From positions 1-5,181 of the forward strand of contig JAEWSK010000043.1 in the NCBI GenBank assembly GCA_023398345.1: a DNA stretch of 5,181 nucleotides. Direction: 5' to 3'. The stretch's first letter is position 1; every line of letters starts with the position of its first letter. This document shows, in pieces, positions 1 through 5,181 of the stretch. The notes below the pieces were generated by a model that was not told the origin of the DNA, did not search any database, and saw nothing but the letters and a program-made list of their open reading frames with translations. Both the position numbers and the translations under genes were made by a program. The DNA is from Armatimonadota bacterium. GTDB lineage: Bacteria; Armatimonadota; UBA5829.

Positions 1-725
1 CTATGGTTTCGAGCAAACGCCAGCAAGGCATCAGCAACCTTTGCAGTGCATGCGCATTTGTCGCCGCCTTTAGGCGCAGCCAATGGATGAAAATCACAAA
101 TCGACACACCCACATCGAGGACATCGGTATTGAGAACGGTCTTTGGAGTTGTGGATATTCCATAGACCTCCGGCAGAGTCAGCACGGCATCCAATGCAAA
201 AATAGGCTCGTAGGGAAGAGAGTACTTACTCGCCATTTTGTAGGAACTATGGTCTCTCACGGTTAAAAAATCAAGCATTCCGAGAAACTCACCGCATTCG
301 TCAATCTTCTTTTGGGTTTCAAACGGCCCCAGCGAAACACCAATAGCACCGAAAACAAGAGGCTTCGTCTTTTTTGCAAGCCGGGCCAGTCCTTTGAAGT
401 AGTCAAAGTCATTCATCTCATGTAAAAATGCTCCACCTGCTATCAGAACTATCTCAGAGCGTCTTATGCAAAGTTGCCAGCGCCAGTGTGTCCGATGTCT
501 TCCCCTTGAGAGCCATTGCAGAGGCGTTGTGACATCCAGCGTTTTGGGCAGAACAGGTAGATGACATGCTTCGGCGGGAATCATGAAATGTTTAACGCCC
601 TGTCGCTTATAGAACCCCCAGCTTATTGCGCATGCCAGCGCATCGTCGCCGGTGTTTCGCTGACCCTGAAACCCAAGGAGAGCTGCCTTTGCTTTGTCCA
701 TTCGAACACCTGCCATACCACTCAT
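1..725 (-). CDS. Polysaccharide pyruvyl transferase family protein (C-terminus cut by window edge)
   Basis: The minus strand reads open from ATG at 725 to the left edge: 241 codons and no stop. Family PF04230 (CsaB/WcaK/EpsO-like) transfers pyruvate from phosphoenolpyruvate to sugars of surface polysaccharides in the cytoplasm. Visible signatures, numbered from this ATG: an N-terminal nucleotide-binding-like loop GFQGQRNTGDDAL (residues 18-30), matching the usual G-x-x-G-x-x-N-x-GD-(D/E)-A pattern; a GGAFLHE loop (97-103); GAIGVSLGPF (126-135); and LTVRDHSSY (154-162), the common V-R-D-x-x-S element. Family members usually exceed 300 residues, so roughly the last third is missing. The start is ambiguous: GTG 728 and ATGs at 725, 716 and 701 share the frame. 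A GGGGGTGG stretch (743-736) lies 10 nt before ATG 725. The gene starts 2 nt after the flippase stop, so the two are probably translationally coupled. The exact acceptor sugar is unknown, and some family members may have other roles. Confidence 0.85.
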   Translation of the reverse strand, partial: MSGMAGVRMDKAKAALLGFQGQRNTGDDALACAISWGFYKRQGVKHFMIPAEACHLPVLPKTLDVTTPLQWLSRGRHRTHWRWQLCIRRSEIVLIAGGAFLHEMNDFDYFKGLARLAKKTKPLVFGAIGVSLGPFETQKKIDECGEFLGMLDFLTVRDHSSYKMASKYSLPYEPIFALDAVLTLPEVYGISTTPKTVLNTDVLDVGVSICDFHPLAAPKGGDKCACTAKVADALLAFARNH

Positions 726-727
726 CA

Positions 728-2329
728 CTAACTAGCCACCCCCTTTTTTGCCCACGGAGCGACCTGCGCGAGAAAACGCCGATCGTCGGCGTTCAAGGCA
801 ATAAGATATGTAAGTAGACCAAACACTGCCATAAGCAACATGCCTGCAATTATAATTCTCGGCAAGTTTGAAAGATCTACCAACTGAGCAAGCCACCAAG
901 ACGAACCAGCTATTACTGCAAATGCAAACGTAGAAGGAATTATTGCTTTGTAGAATGGCAAGCTCGAACTCTTTATTACATGTCCCGCGTAAATCGGAGT
1001 AAACACAACGTTTTTTAGAGCAAAACTGATAAGATTGGCCAACGCCACTCCTGCAACACCCATTTTTGTATATTTCAGAAATACAATAGCCAATGTTAGC
1101 TTTATCAGCCCGCCCACAATGGCTGCAATTCCTGGAACAGCGACTTTATTTGCAGCGGTGTTGATCCCAAAAAGTGGTTCCATTGCTGAATTCCAAACTT
1201 GAGGCGCAAGCAACAGCCATACAAGCAACCACAAACCTGCGTACTCGGGTTTTGAGCCCAGCCACCATCTTATAAACGGAACTGCAAACCCGCACATAAT
1301 ACCAAGTGGCAACGCCATTCCAAGCGACATGAATTTTACTGATTTTGCTGAAGTGCGGATAAGTCCGGCGAAATCGTTTTTGGCATAGCAAGAAATCGCA
1401 ATCGGCATCGTCATTCCCGACATCAAGCCGCTCAACACCCTTAGCATCATAAAAAGACCCAAGATAGTGCCATAGCAACCAACACTGGCCGGCCCCAATA
1501 TTTTATTGATAACCAGCGCATCTATACTAATATAAAGCATAGTGCCGACCTGATTAACAGTCATCCAGCCGCCCATGCCTATCATCTCACGAAATTTGTT
1601 CTTATCGAAATACCCGAGTTTTGGCCTAAGCTGAGGAGTTAACTTGACAAATGCAATCCAAGTTCCAACCAGCAACATGGCTGATCCAGTCACATATCCT
1701 AACCCAACATGCCACAAGGATGGGGCCATTACCGCAAAAACAACAATCCATGTGCCATATCGAAAAATCTGGTTGATCACTTCCAATGAATTGCGAATAT
1801 CAAAACGCTGTTTTATATACTGAGCTACTTGCAACGGTGAGACGAATAGCGTCAAAACAAAAGCCAGATAGCACAGAAAAATCAGCATTTGTGTGTTCGC
1901 TTTTTGTCCAGGAGGGATGTTCACGATGTTTGGCGCAAAATATGAGAGTGCGACTGCAATCGGAAGTATGACCGCAGCCAAACCGGCTATTGCTGTAAAC
2001 TGCGTGCTAAAGTAACTCCCGGCGACTTTATTGTCACCCCGTGCTGCATGCATCATCACAAACCTTGCCACCGTCCCAACGATAGCGACAGTAATCACTT
2101 GTGTGATGGAAATAAACGAATTGGCGAGGGTGACCATGCCGTAGTTGGCAATCCCCAGTCGATGGATGAGATAAGGCACCATCAAAAGCGATGTAACTAC
2201 GTTGAAAACAAAGAAAATCAGGCTCGAAGCTGTGTTTGCGGCAAAGTGCTTCTTGCCCTCAGTAATGGTGATGCTGTCTTTATTTCCGGAAAGAACTTCT
2301 TGCCCGCCAAGTTGCTCGGTGCTTTCCAT
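728..2329 (-). CDS. Wzx-type polysaccharide/oligosaccharide flippase (MOP superfamily)
   Basis: A 533-residue integral membrane protein of the polysaccharide-export branch of the MOP/MATE superfamily. Such proteins flip undecaprenyl-linked oligosaccharides across the inner membrane for O-antigen, capsule or exopolysaccharide assembly. About 14 hydrophobic segments are visible (roughly 35-55, 65-90, 112-132, 147-168, 192-212, 213-230, 260-280, 285-310, 333-355, 363-383, 398-418, 422-445, 461-483, 490-512). The stretch PYLIHRLGIANYGMVTLANS (52-71) is the typical Wzx start of TM1 to TM2, with its LG-x-x-x-YG signature. There is a soluble N-terminal tail of about 30 residues and a basic C-terminal end. 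It is somewhat longer than the usual 420-500 residues. The start is ATG 2329, since the next in-frame Met (residue 50) is inside TM1; a GAGG (2346-2343) sits 13 nt upstream, a rather long spacing. The pyruvyl transferase follows directly. The coding region looks more AT-rich than its neighbours, as is common for wzx genes. The family is well supported; the substrate cannot be predicted. Confidence 0.9.
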   Translation of the reverse strand: MESTEQLGGQEVLSGNKDSITITEGKKHFAANTASSLIFFVFNVVTSLLMVPYLIHRLGIANYGMVTLANSFISITQVITVAIVGTVARFVMMHAARGDNKVAGSYFSTQFTAIAGLAAVILPIAVALSYFAPNIVNIPPGQKANTQMLIFLCYLAFVLTLFVSPLQVAQYIKQRFDIRNSLEVINQIFRYGTWIVVFAVMAPSLWHVGLGYVTGSAMLLVGTWIAFVKLTPQLRPKLGYFDKNKFREMIGMGGWMTVNQVGTMLYISIDALVINKILGPASVGCYGTILGLFMMLRVLSGLMSGMTMPIAISCYAKNDFAGLIRTSAKSVKFMSLGMALPLGIMCGFAVPFIRWWLGSKPEYAGLWLLVWLLLAPQVWNSAMEPLFGINTAANKVAVPGIAAIVGGLIKLTLAIVFLKYTKMGVAGVALANLISFALKNVVFTPIYAGHVIKSSSLPFYKAIIPSTFAFAVIAGSSWWLAQLVDLSNLPRIIIAGMLLMAVFGLLTYLIALNADDRRFLAQVAPWAKKGVAS

Positions 2330-2468
2330 AAAAGTCGAACTACCTCATTGGAGCGCTCTCTTAGAATGCAATTATACAACAGCCATGACATAACCGCCAT
2401 GCTTATTTTGCCGAGATGCCATCTAGTCTGAGACACTTTTGTAGTAATTAACCGTAGGTTTTTTTAGC
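2330..2468. other. Intergenic gap between the small hypothetical gene and the flippase
   Basis: 139 bp without a convincing gene. It contains the TATAAT candidate (2371-2376) and two short odd palindromes, AGATGCCATCT (2414-2424) and GTCTGAGAC (2426-2434), whose centres are 11 bp apart. It also contains a 21-nt stretch (2385-2405) that recurs with one mismatch inside the rhamnosidase gene. No stem followed by a U-tract is present on the minus strand, so there is no intrinsic terminator after the small gene, and readthrough from the arrestin promoter into the flippase remains possible. Confidence 0.5.
2371..2376 (-). promoter_or_regulatory. Candidate -10 box for the flippase-pyruvyl transferase unit
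   Basis: A perfect TATAAT on the minus strand would start transcription near 2364 and leave a leader of about 35 nt before the flippase ATG, which contains the GAGG ribosome-site candidate. No acceptable -35 hexamer lies 15-18 nt upstream (the best is TGGCGG), so it would need an activator or be weak. It is the only strong promoter signal I see in the 140-bp gap. Confidence 0.4.
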
Positions 2469-2846
2469 CTAATCGATATCCTTAAACAGTGAGGCGAATC
2501 TTTCGGAGTATTGAGACTCGATTGAAGCAAAGGCCAGATCCAGCGCCAAGGCCCAAAGACCAACTACGGCCTCTTCGGGCGGAAGTTCCAGCATTTGAGA
2601 AAAGAAGTCTTTAATAATTTCTTCATAGGACGTGCAAGGCTCATCTATGACGATACGATTTGTAACTTTGTCGGCCAGAACTTCGCATTCGATGCGATCG
2701 AGAAATTCTCGAACGTTTGCAGGAGTGGCGTGTTTGAGATTGCTGCCAAATTCCTGCTTGACCATTTTTCTGAACTCAGCAAGTTTCACGAGGCAATCAC
2801 ACATCCCTTCTGGTACCACTTTATCCGCAACATCACGCACTGTCAA
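2469..2846 (-). CDS. Hypothetical small soluble protein downstream of the arrestin-like gene
   Basis: I do not recognise this 125-residue protein. It is acidic, has no signal peptide or membrane span, and reads as largely alpha-helical, with charged amphipathic stretches such as LVKLAEFRKMVKQEFG (19-34), VREFLDRIECEVLADKV (45-61), and a more hydrophobic C-terminal helix around AVVGLWALALDLAFASIES (92-110). A CDC motif lies at residues 16-18. The start is uncertain. TTG 2846 follows an in-frame TAG and lies 7 nt after the arrestin TGA; GTG 2840 and ATG 2804 (residue 15, giving 111 residues) are alternatives, and none has a well-spaced Shine-Dalgarno sequence. The tight spacing suggests co-transcription with the arrestin gene and a possible shared role. 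The opposite strand is also open for about 100 codons here, but that frame has no neighbour in its direction. A partner or regulator of the arrestin-like protein is possible but unproven. Confidence 0.65.
   Translation of the reverse strand: MTVRDVADKVVPEGMCDCLVKLAEFRKMVKQEFGSNLKHATPANVREFLDRIECEVLADKVTNRIVIDEPCTSYEEIIKDFFSQMLELPPEEAVVGLWALALDLAFASIESQYSERFASLFKDID
2818..2846 (-). promoter_or_regulatory. Possible internal promoter at the 5' end of the small hypothetical gene
   Basis: A perfect -35 consensus TTGACA (2846-2841) is followed after 17 nt by TAAAGT (2823-2818, four of six matches to TATAAT). Initiation would fall near 2811, about 7 nt before ATG 2804, giving a nearly leaderless mRNA for a 111-residue form. 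It overlaps the TTG start candidate, so the TTG-initiated and ATG-initiated readings are competing interpretations. It could be chance. Confidence 0.25.
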
Positions 2847-2865
2847 CTAGAAATCAACTGTCAAC
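2839..2865. repeat. Direct repeat of 9 bp at the arrestin/small-gene junction
   Basis: ACTGTCAAC occurs at 2839-2847 and again at 2857-2865, an 18-bp period with a 9-bp spacer. One copy encodes the last residues of the arrestin-like protein (V-D-S); the other contains the TTG start candidate of the next gene. It may be a small local duplication or two sites for a regulator binding on one face of the helix; a function is not shown. Confidence 0.5.
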
Positions 2866-3810
2866 AGGCGAGTAAACTACTATCGGCGTTTTGAACTCAA
2901 TCGGCGGATCGGTCTTAAGTGTGATTTTTAGCAGCCATATAACAGAGATGGATGTGCCTTCGATGCTCGACGGAGCGGTTTTTGGTGCTCTGAGCGAAAA
3001 TGCCACGTCAATAGATGGCGCAGTTGAATCTTCAAGTTTGATAACGGATGCGTCCACACGCTCACGTTGAATTTCTTTATCCACTGACAGCCTAACCCAC
3101 TCACATACCTCAAACGCAGCGATAATATGCGGAATAGCCAAGCCCTGCGGGTTTGATATTGACAGGCGCCCTTGCACATTTTCGCCCATTGCAACCATTC
3201 GATCCGGCAATTCGATGCTGACACTGATGTCAGTCGAATGCACGGCCCCATCTGCCGAAGGATAGCTAACCGCCACCGGCCTACCACGATGCAATCGAGG
3301 GACAAATACAACCGGGACTATGCGCGAATCTTTAATAACCCTACCCGTCGCAAGCTGAAGCCTTGCCGTCACTCTATACTCTATTTTGCCCGATCTGCCT
3401 TCATAGCTAGGGGGCAGCGACGCGGGAAGTGGAATTAAAAACGGGTAAGAATGCTCCCCAGCAGAAATAGCCCGGCCCTCATACCTGCCCAAAGCCGAAT
3501 TCCACAGTAGTGACAATCTATCCGAGGCCAACCTCGGCTGAAGCGCTCCGGAAAGCAGCAGTTCTCTGTCAAAAAACTCGCCGCCGTGCCTTATCGCATA
3601 TGCAAGCGAACTGCCCACAGGCATCTCATCACCTGTCACAGATATTGTTAGCGAGCGCATATTCACGGGCTTGGCGAGGCGAAGCATAACCACCCCACTC
3701 ATCCGCCTGCCCGTATAAAATACGTCTCTGCACATATGCAGTTCAAGCTTGGGCGTAGAATTGCGCAAATGGCCGCCACCGGATTTTGCAGTGTTTACTA
3801 CAGACTTCAT
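2854..3810 (-). CDS. Arrestin-fold protein (alpha-arrestin/Vps26-like), bacterial
   Basis: A 318-residue soluble protein without signal peptide or membrane span. The N-terminal arrestin domain (about 20-170) opens with PKLELHMCRDVFYTGRRMSG (20-39), matching the L-x(n)-Y-x-G-x-x-(I/M)-x-G start of Arrestin_N. It contains the hallmark segment AGEHSYPFLIPLPASLPPSY (117-136), then GKIEYRVTARLQL (141-153): the G-x-H-x-(F/Y)-PF...LP-x-x-LP-x-S(F/Y)...G-x-I-x-Y-x-V-x-A-x-L signature. The C-terminal domain (about 190-312) shows MGENVQGRLSISNPQGL (208-224) and ends with ISVIWLLKITLKTDPPIEFK (288-307) plus TPIVV (308-312), the typical last strands. In eukaryotes such proteins are cytosolic trafficking adaptors; bacterial relatives include the Spo0M family. 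Its bacterial role is unknown. Residues 1-19 are a polar tail, so ATG 3810 is a natural start, though it has no Shine-Dalgarno. It probably heads an operon with the small gene 7 nt downstream. Confidence 0.85.
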   Translation of the reverse strand: MKSVVNTAKSGGGHLRNSTPKLELHMCRDVFYTGRRMSGVVMLRLAKPVNMRSLTISVTGDEMPVGSSLAYAIRHGGEFFDRELLLSGALQPRLASDRLSLLWNSALGRYEGRAISAGEHSYPFLIPLPASLPPSYEGRSGKIEYRVTARLQLATGRVIKDSRIVPVVFVPRLHRGRPVAVSYPSADGAVHSTDISVSIELPDRMVAMGENVQGRLSISNPQGLAIPHIIAAFEVCEWVRLSVDKEIQRERVDASVIKLEDSTAPSIDVAFSLRAPKTAPSSIEGTSISVIWLLKITLKTDPPIEFKTPIVVYSPVDS

Positions 3811-3847
3811 TAATTATTATGGTACAGCCCTTGCGTGGCAAATGCAA
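3811..3847 (-). promoter_or_regulatory. Candidate promoter of the arrestin-like gene, nearly leaderless
   Basis: On the minus strand TTGCAT (3847-3842) is followed after 17 nt by TACCAT (3824-3819). An overlapping CATAAT (3821-3816, five of six matches) lies 5 nt before the ATG at 3810. Either box puts transcription start within a few nucleotides of the start codon. The missing Shine-Dalgarno sequence agrees with a leaderless message. Both -35 options are weak, so the promoter may depend on an activator. Confidence 0.35.
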
Positions 3848-3848
3848 G

Positions 3849-3878
3849 TTGGCATTTATTATCACTTTCTGCGATAAT
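3849..3878 (+). promoter_or_regulatory. Candidate promoter of the rhamnosidase gene, leaderless
   Basis: TTGGCA (3849-3854) and GATAAT (3873-3878), each five of six matches to consensus, are separated by 18 nt. The predicted transcription start (about 3884-3886) coincides with the ATG at 3884, and no Shine-Dalgarno sequence precedes that ATG. An in-frame TAA at 3875-3877 rules out a longer N-terminus. The -35 box is separated by one base from the -35 candidate of the divergent arrestin gene, so the two promoters would compete or be co-regulated. Confidence 0.5.
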
Positions 3879-3879
3879 A
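3857..3879. promoter_or_regulatory. Inverted repeat overlapping the rhamnosidase -10 box, possible operator
   Basis: TATTATC (3857-3863) and GATAATA (3873-3879) form perfect 7-bp inverted arms around a 9-bp spacer, so equivalent bases are 16 bp apart. The right arm contains the -10 candidate, a position suited to repression by a dimeric regulator. A second small inverted repeat, TTGC-GTG-GCAA, lies at 3831-3841. A/T-rich arms of this size can arise by chance. Confidence 0.3.
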
Positions 3880-3883
3880 TAGT

Positions 3884-5181
3884 ATGCTTCAAAAGTGCAG
3901 TCAGGAAGACCTCGGAAAGTGGATATGGATCGCCAACCCCGACCCCATCCCCAATTCATATATACAGGCACGCAAAACATTTGCGCTCGATAGAACGCCG
4001 ACTTCCGCACTTATCAAGATAAGCGCAGACAGCCGCTACAAGCTATTTATAAATGGCTGCTATGTCGGCAAAGGTCCCGTTCGCAGCGCAGAGGGGCAGT
4101 GCTATGTGGACAACTATGACATAACCGCCTTGCTTAAAAAAGGCAACAATGTCGTGGCAGCAATTGTCCATCATATCGGCGAAAACACCTACGCATACAG
4201 CGCAGGTAAGCCGGGGCTGATGTGCAAAGTAGAAATCGCGACGGACAAAGGACCGCAAGCATTCGGCACTGATGAAACATGGAGAGTCCGACGTGCAACC
4301 GAATGGACTACATCGGGCGCTCGAATGAGCCATAGGCTCGGGTTTCAGGAAGTCTACGACGCGGGCAATGCAAACGAGAATTGGAACAAGGTTCGATACA
4401 GCGAAAAAGGCTGGGAGTATGCGAGCGTCGTAGGAATTCCACCGGCGCAGCCCTGGGGAGAGGCAATACCCCGCCTGACACCGCCACTGCAAGAAGAGAT
4501 TGTCTTTGCGCATGCAATTATTGGAGCGCATAACGGAGCAGTAATAAGCAAAGAGACGCCTGTCGCGAGCGTGCCTGCAATAATGGCTGATACGGAACTT
4601 GCAGTGCTGAAGTCCGGCGAGCTAAAAGATGCTGAGGCCCTTTGCTCCGCAGATGGCCAGAGCCACGTCCGCACTCCCAGGGGCGATAAGGGTGTCGTGA
4701 TCGTTCTGGATTTTGGCCGAGAAGTGTTCGGGAATGTGGAAATCGGCCTGACCGGTTCCAGCGGGTGCATCGACATCGGTTACTCTGAATTGCTGCTCGA
4801 AGGCCGCGTCAAGCCAAATCGCCATGGCACGAATTACACTGACCGCATACAACTAAAACGAGGCCGTCTGGAATGGCAGAGCTTTGAGCCGAGGGCGTTT
4901 CGATATATGCAGATCGAGTTTCGCCGCTGCACGCGCCCATTGGCCATAGACTATGTAAGAGTCAACCAGACAACTTATCCTGTAAATCAAACCGGCAGAT
5001 TTGAATGCAGCGATAGGCTGATAAATCAAATTTGGCAGGCGGGCGTATATACGGCCCAACTGTGCATGGAAGATACATTTATCGACTGCCCTTGGCGAGA
5101 GAGGGGGCAGTGGTGGGGTGACGCTAGAATCCTCTCTAGAACCGCATATTACGCATTCGATGACACCGCACTGCTTGCGCA
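3884..5181 (+). CDS. Alpha-L-rhamnosidase, GH78 family (C-terminus cut by window edge)
   Basis: An open frame of 432 codons runs from ATG 3884 off the right edge. GH78 enzymes release terminal alpha-L-rhamnose from glycans by an inverting mechanism. Domains in order: a start typical of cytoplasmic members (KWIWIANPDPIPNSYIQARK, 12-31); a galactose-binding-like N domain (about 40-190, with YKLFINGCYVGKGP at 52-65 and a W-N-x-V...GWEYA stretch at 167-180); a beta-sandwich Bac_rhamnosid domain (about 265-365, with VLDFGREVFGNVEI at 274-287 and FEPRAFRYMQIEF at 334-346); and the start of the six-hairpin barrel at GRFECSDRLINQIW (371-384). The catalytic segment DTFIDCPWRERGQWWGDARI (397-416) has D401, E406 and D413 with the same +5/+12 spacing as D567, E572 and D579 of Bacillus RhaB; E406 is the likely general acid. 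The later catalytic Glu lies outside the window. No signal peptide is present, so it should act in the cytoplasm on imported or recycled oligosaccharides. Other glycosidases with this barrel are much less likely. Confidence 0.92.
   Translation, partial: MLQKCSQEDLGKWIWIANPDPIPNSYIQARKTFALDRTPTSALIKISADSRYKLFINGCYVGKGPVRSAEGQCYVDNYDITALLKKGNNVVAAIVHHIGENTYAYSAGKPGLMCKVEIATDKGPQAFGTDETWRVRRATEWTTSGARMSHRLGFQEVYDAGNANENWNKVRYSEKGWEYASVVGIPPAQPWGEAIPRLTPPLQEEIVFAHAIIGAHNGAVISKETPVASVPAIMADTELAVLKSGELKDAEALCSADGQSHVRTPRGDKGVVIVLDFGREVFGNVEIGLTGSSGCIDIGYSELLLEGRVKPNRHGTNYTDRIQLKRGRLEWQSFEPRAFRYMQIEFRRCTRPLAIDYVRVNQTTYPVNQTGRFECSDRLINQIWQAGVYTAQLCMEDTFIDCPWRERGQWWGDARILSRTAYYAFDDTALLA

Noticed and set aside
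3..266. Plus-strand open frame of 87 codons
   Set aside because: It lies wholly inside the pyruvyl transferase frame on the minus strand, which carries clear family motifs; the plus product has no recognisable features.
2048..2431. Plus-strand open frame of 127 codons reaching into the flippase upstream gap
   Set aside because: Most of it is antisense to the flippase N-terminus, and the product has an unnatural composition. Only the short HDITAML similarity to the rhamnosidase is noteworthy, and it is reported as a repeat.
2218..2436. Minus-strand 72-codon frame overlapping the flippase start
   Set aside because: It overlaps the well-supported flippase by over 100 bp in another frame and has no Shine-Dalgarno sequence or family features.
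2440..2470. T-run at 2459-2465 considered as an intrinsic terminator
   Set aside because: The T-run is on the plus strand, where no gene ends; on the minus strand it reads as an A-run and no GC-rich stem precedes a U-tract.
2595..2894. Plus-strand 99-codon frame opposite the small hypothetical gene
   Set aside because: The product is Phe-rich, as expected for the complement of a Glu/Lys-rich helical protein; it has no plus-strand neighbour and overlaps the end of the arrestin gene. I prefer the minus-strand frame, though conservation data would settle it.
3786..4022. Plus-strand 78-codon frame across the divergent promoter
   Set aside because: It overlaps both the arrestin start and the rhamnosidase start in a different frame; its later part is a proline/threonine-rich frameshifted reading of the rhamnosidase N-terminus.
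4043..4531. Minus-strand 162-codon frame
   Set aside because: It is antisense to the rhamnosidase, whose frame shows continuous domain similarity; the Cys-rich minus product looks random.

Overview
The window is about 5.2 kb of ordinary protein-coding bacterial DNA, with no RNA gene, insertion sequence, CRISPR array or phage feature that I can see. It holds five genes, two of them cut by the window ends. The organism is not identifiable from this sequence alone. The mix of a cytoplasmic-type GH78 alpha-L-rhamnosidase, a Wzx-type flippase, a polysaccharide pyruvyl transferase and an arrestin-fold protein, with weak or absent Shine-Dalgarno sequences on several genes, fits an environmental bacterium from a poorly cultured phylum. 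Armatimonadota- or Planctomycetota-like lineages are a guess, not a finding.

Layout. Four genes run on the minus strand from about 3810 down to the left edge: an arrestin-domain protein (3810-2854), a small unrecognised protein (2846-2469), a gap of about 140 bp with a promoter-like -10 box, a polysaccharide flippase (2329-728), and a polysaccharide pyruvyl transferase (725 to beyond position 1, C-terminus missing). One gene runs on the plus strand from 3884 off the right edge: the N-terminal 432 residues of a GH78 alpha-L-rhamnosidase, ending just after the first cluster of catalytic acidic residues. The arrestin and rhamnosidase genes are divergent, separated by only 73 bp that appears to hold two back-to-back promoters, each ending almost at the start codon.

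How the genes may work together. The flippase and pyruvyl transferase are almost fused (2 nt between stop and ATG) and look like part of a cell-surface polysaccharide locus: one protein modifies a glycan with ketal-linked pyruvate, the other moves lipid-linked repeat units across the inner membrane. The rhamnosidase suggests handling of rhamnose-containing glycans in the cytoplasm. The arrestin-like protein is the most unusual item: it carries the core sequence signature of the eukaryotic alpha-arrestin/Vps26 fold in a clearly bacterial setting, followed after 7 nt by a small helical protein of unknown function. Whether this pair serves the polysaccharide genes or only sits beside them cannot be decided from this window.
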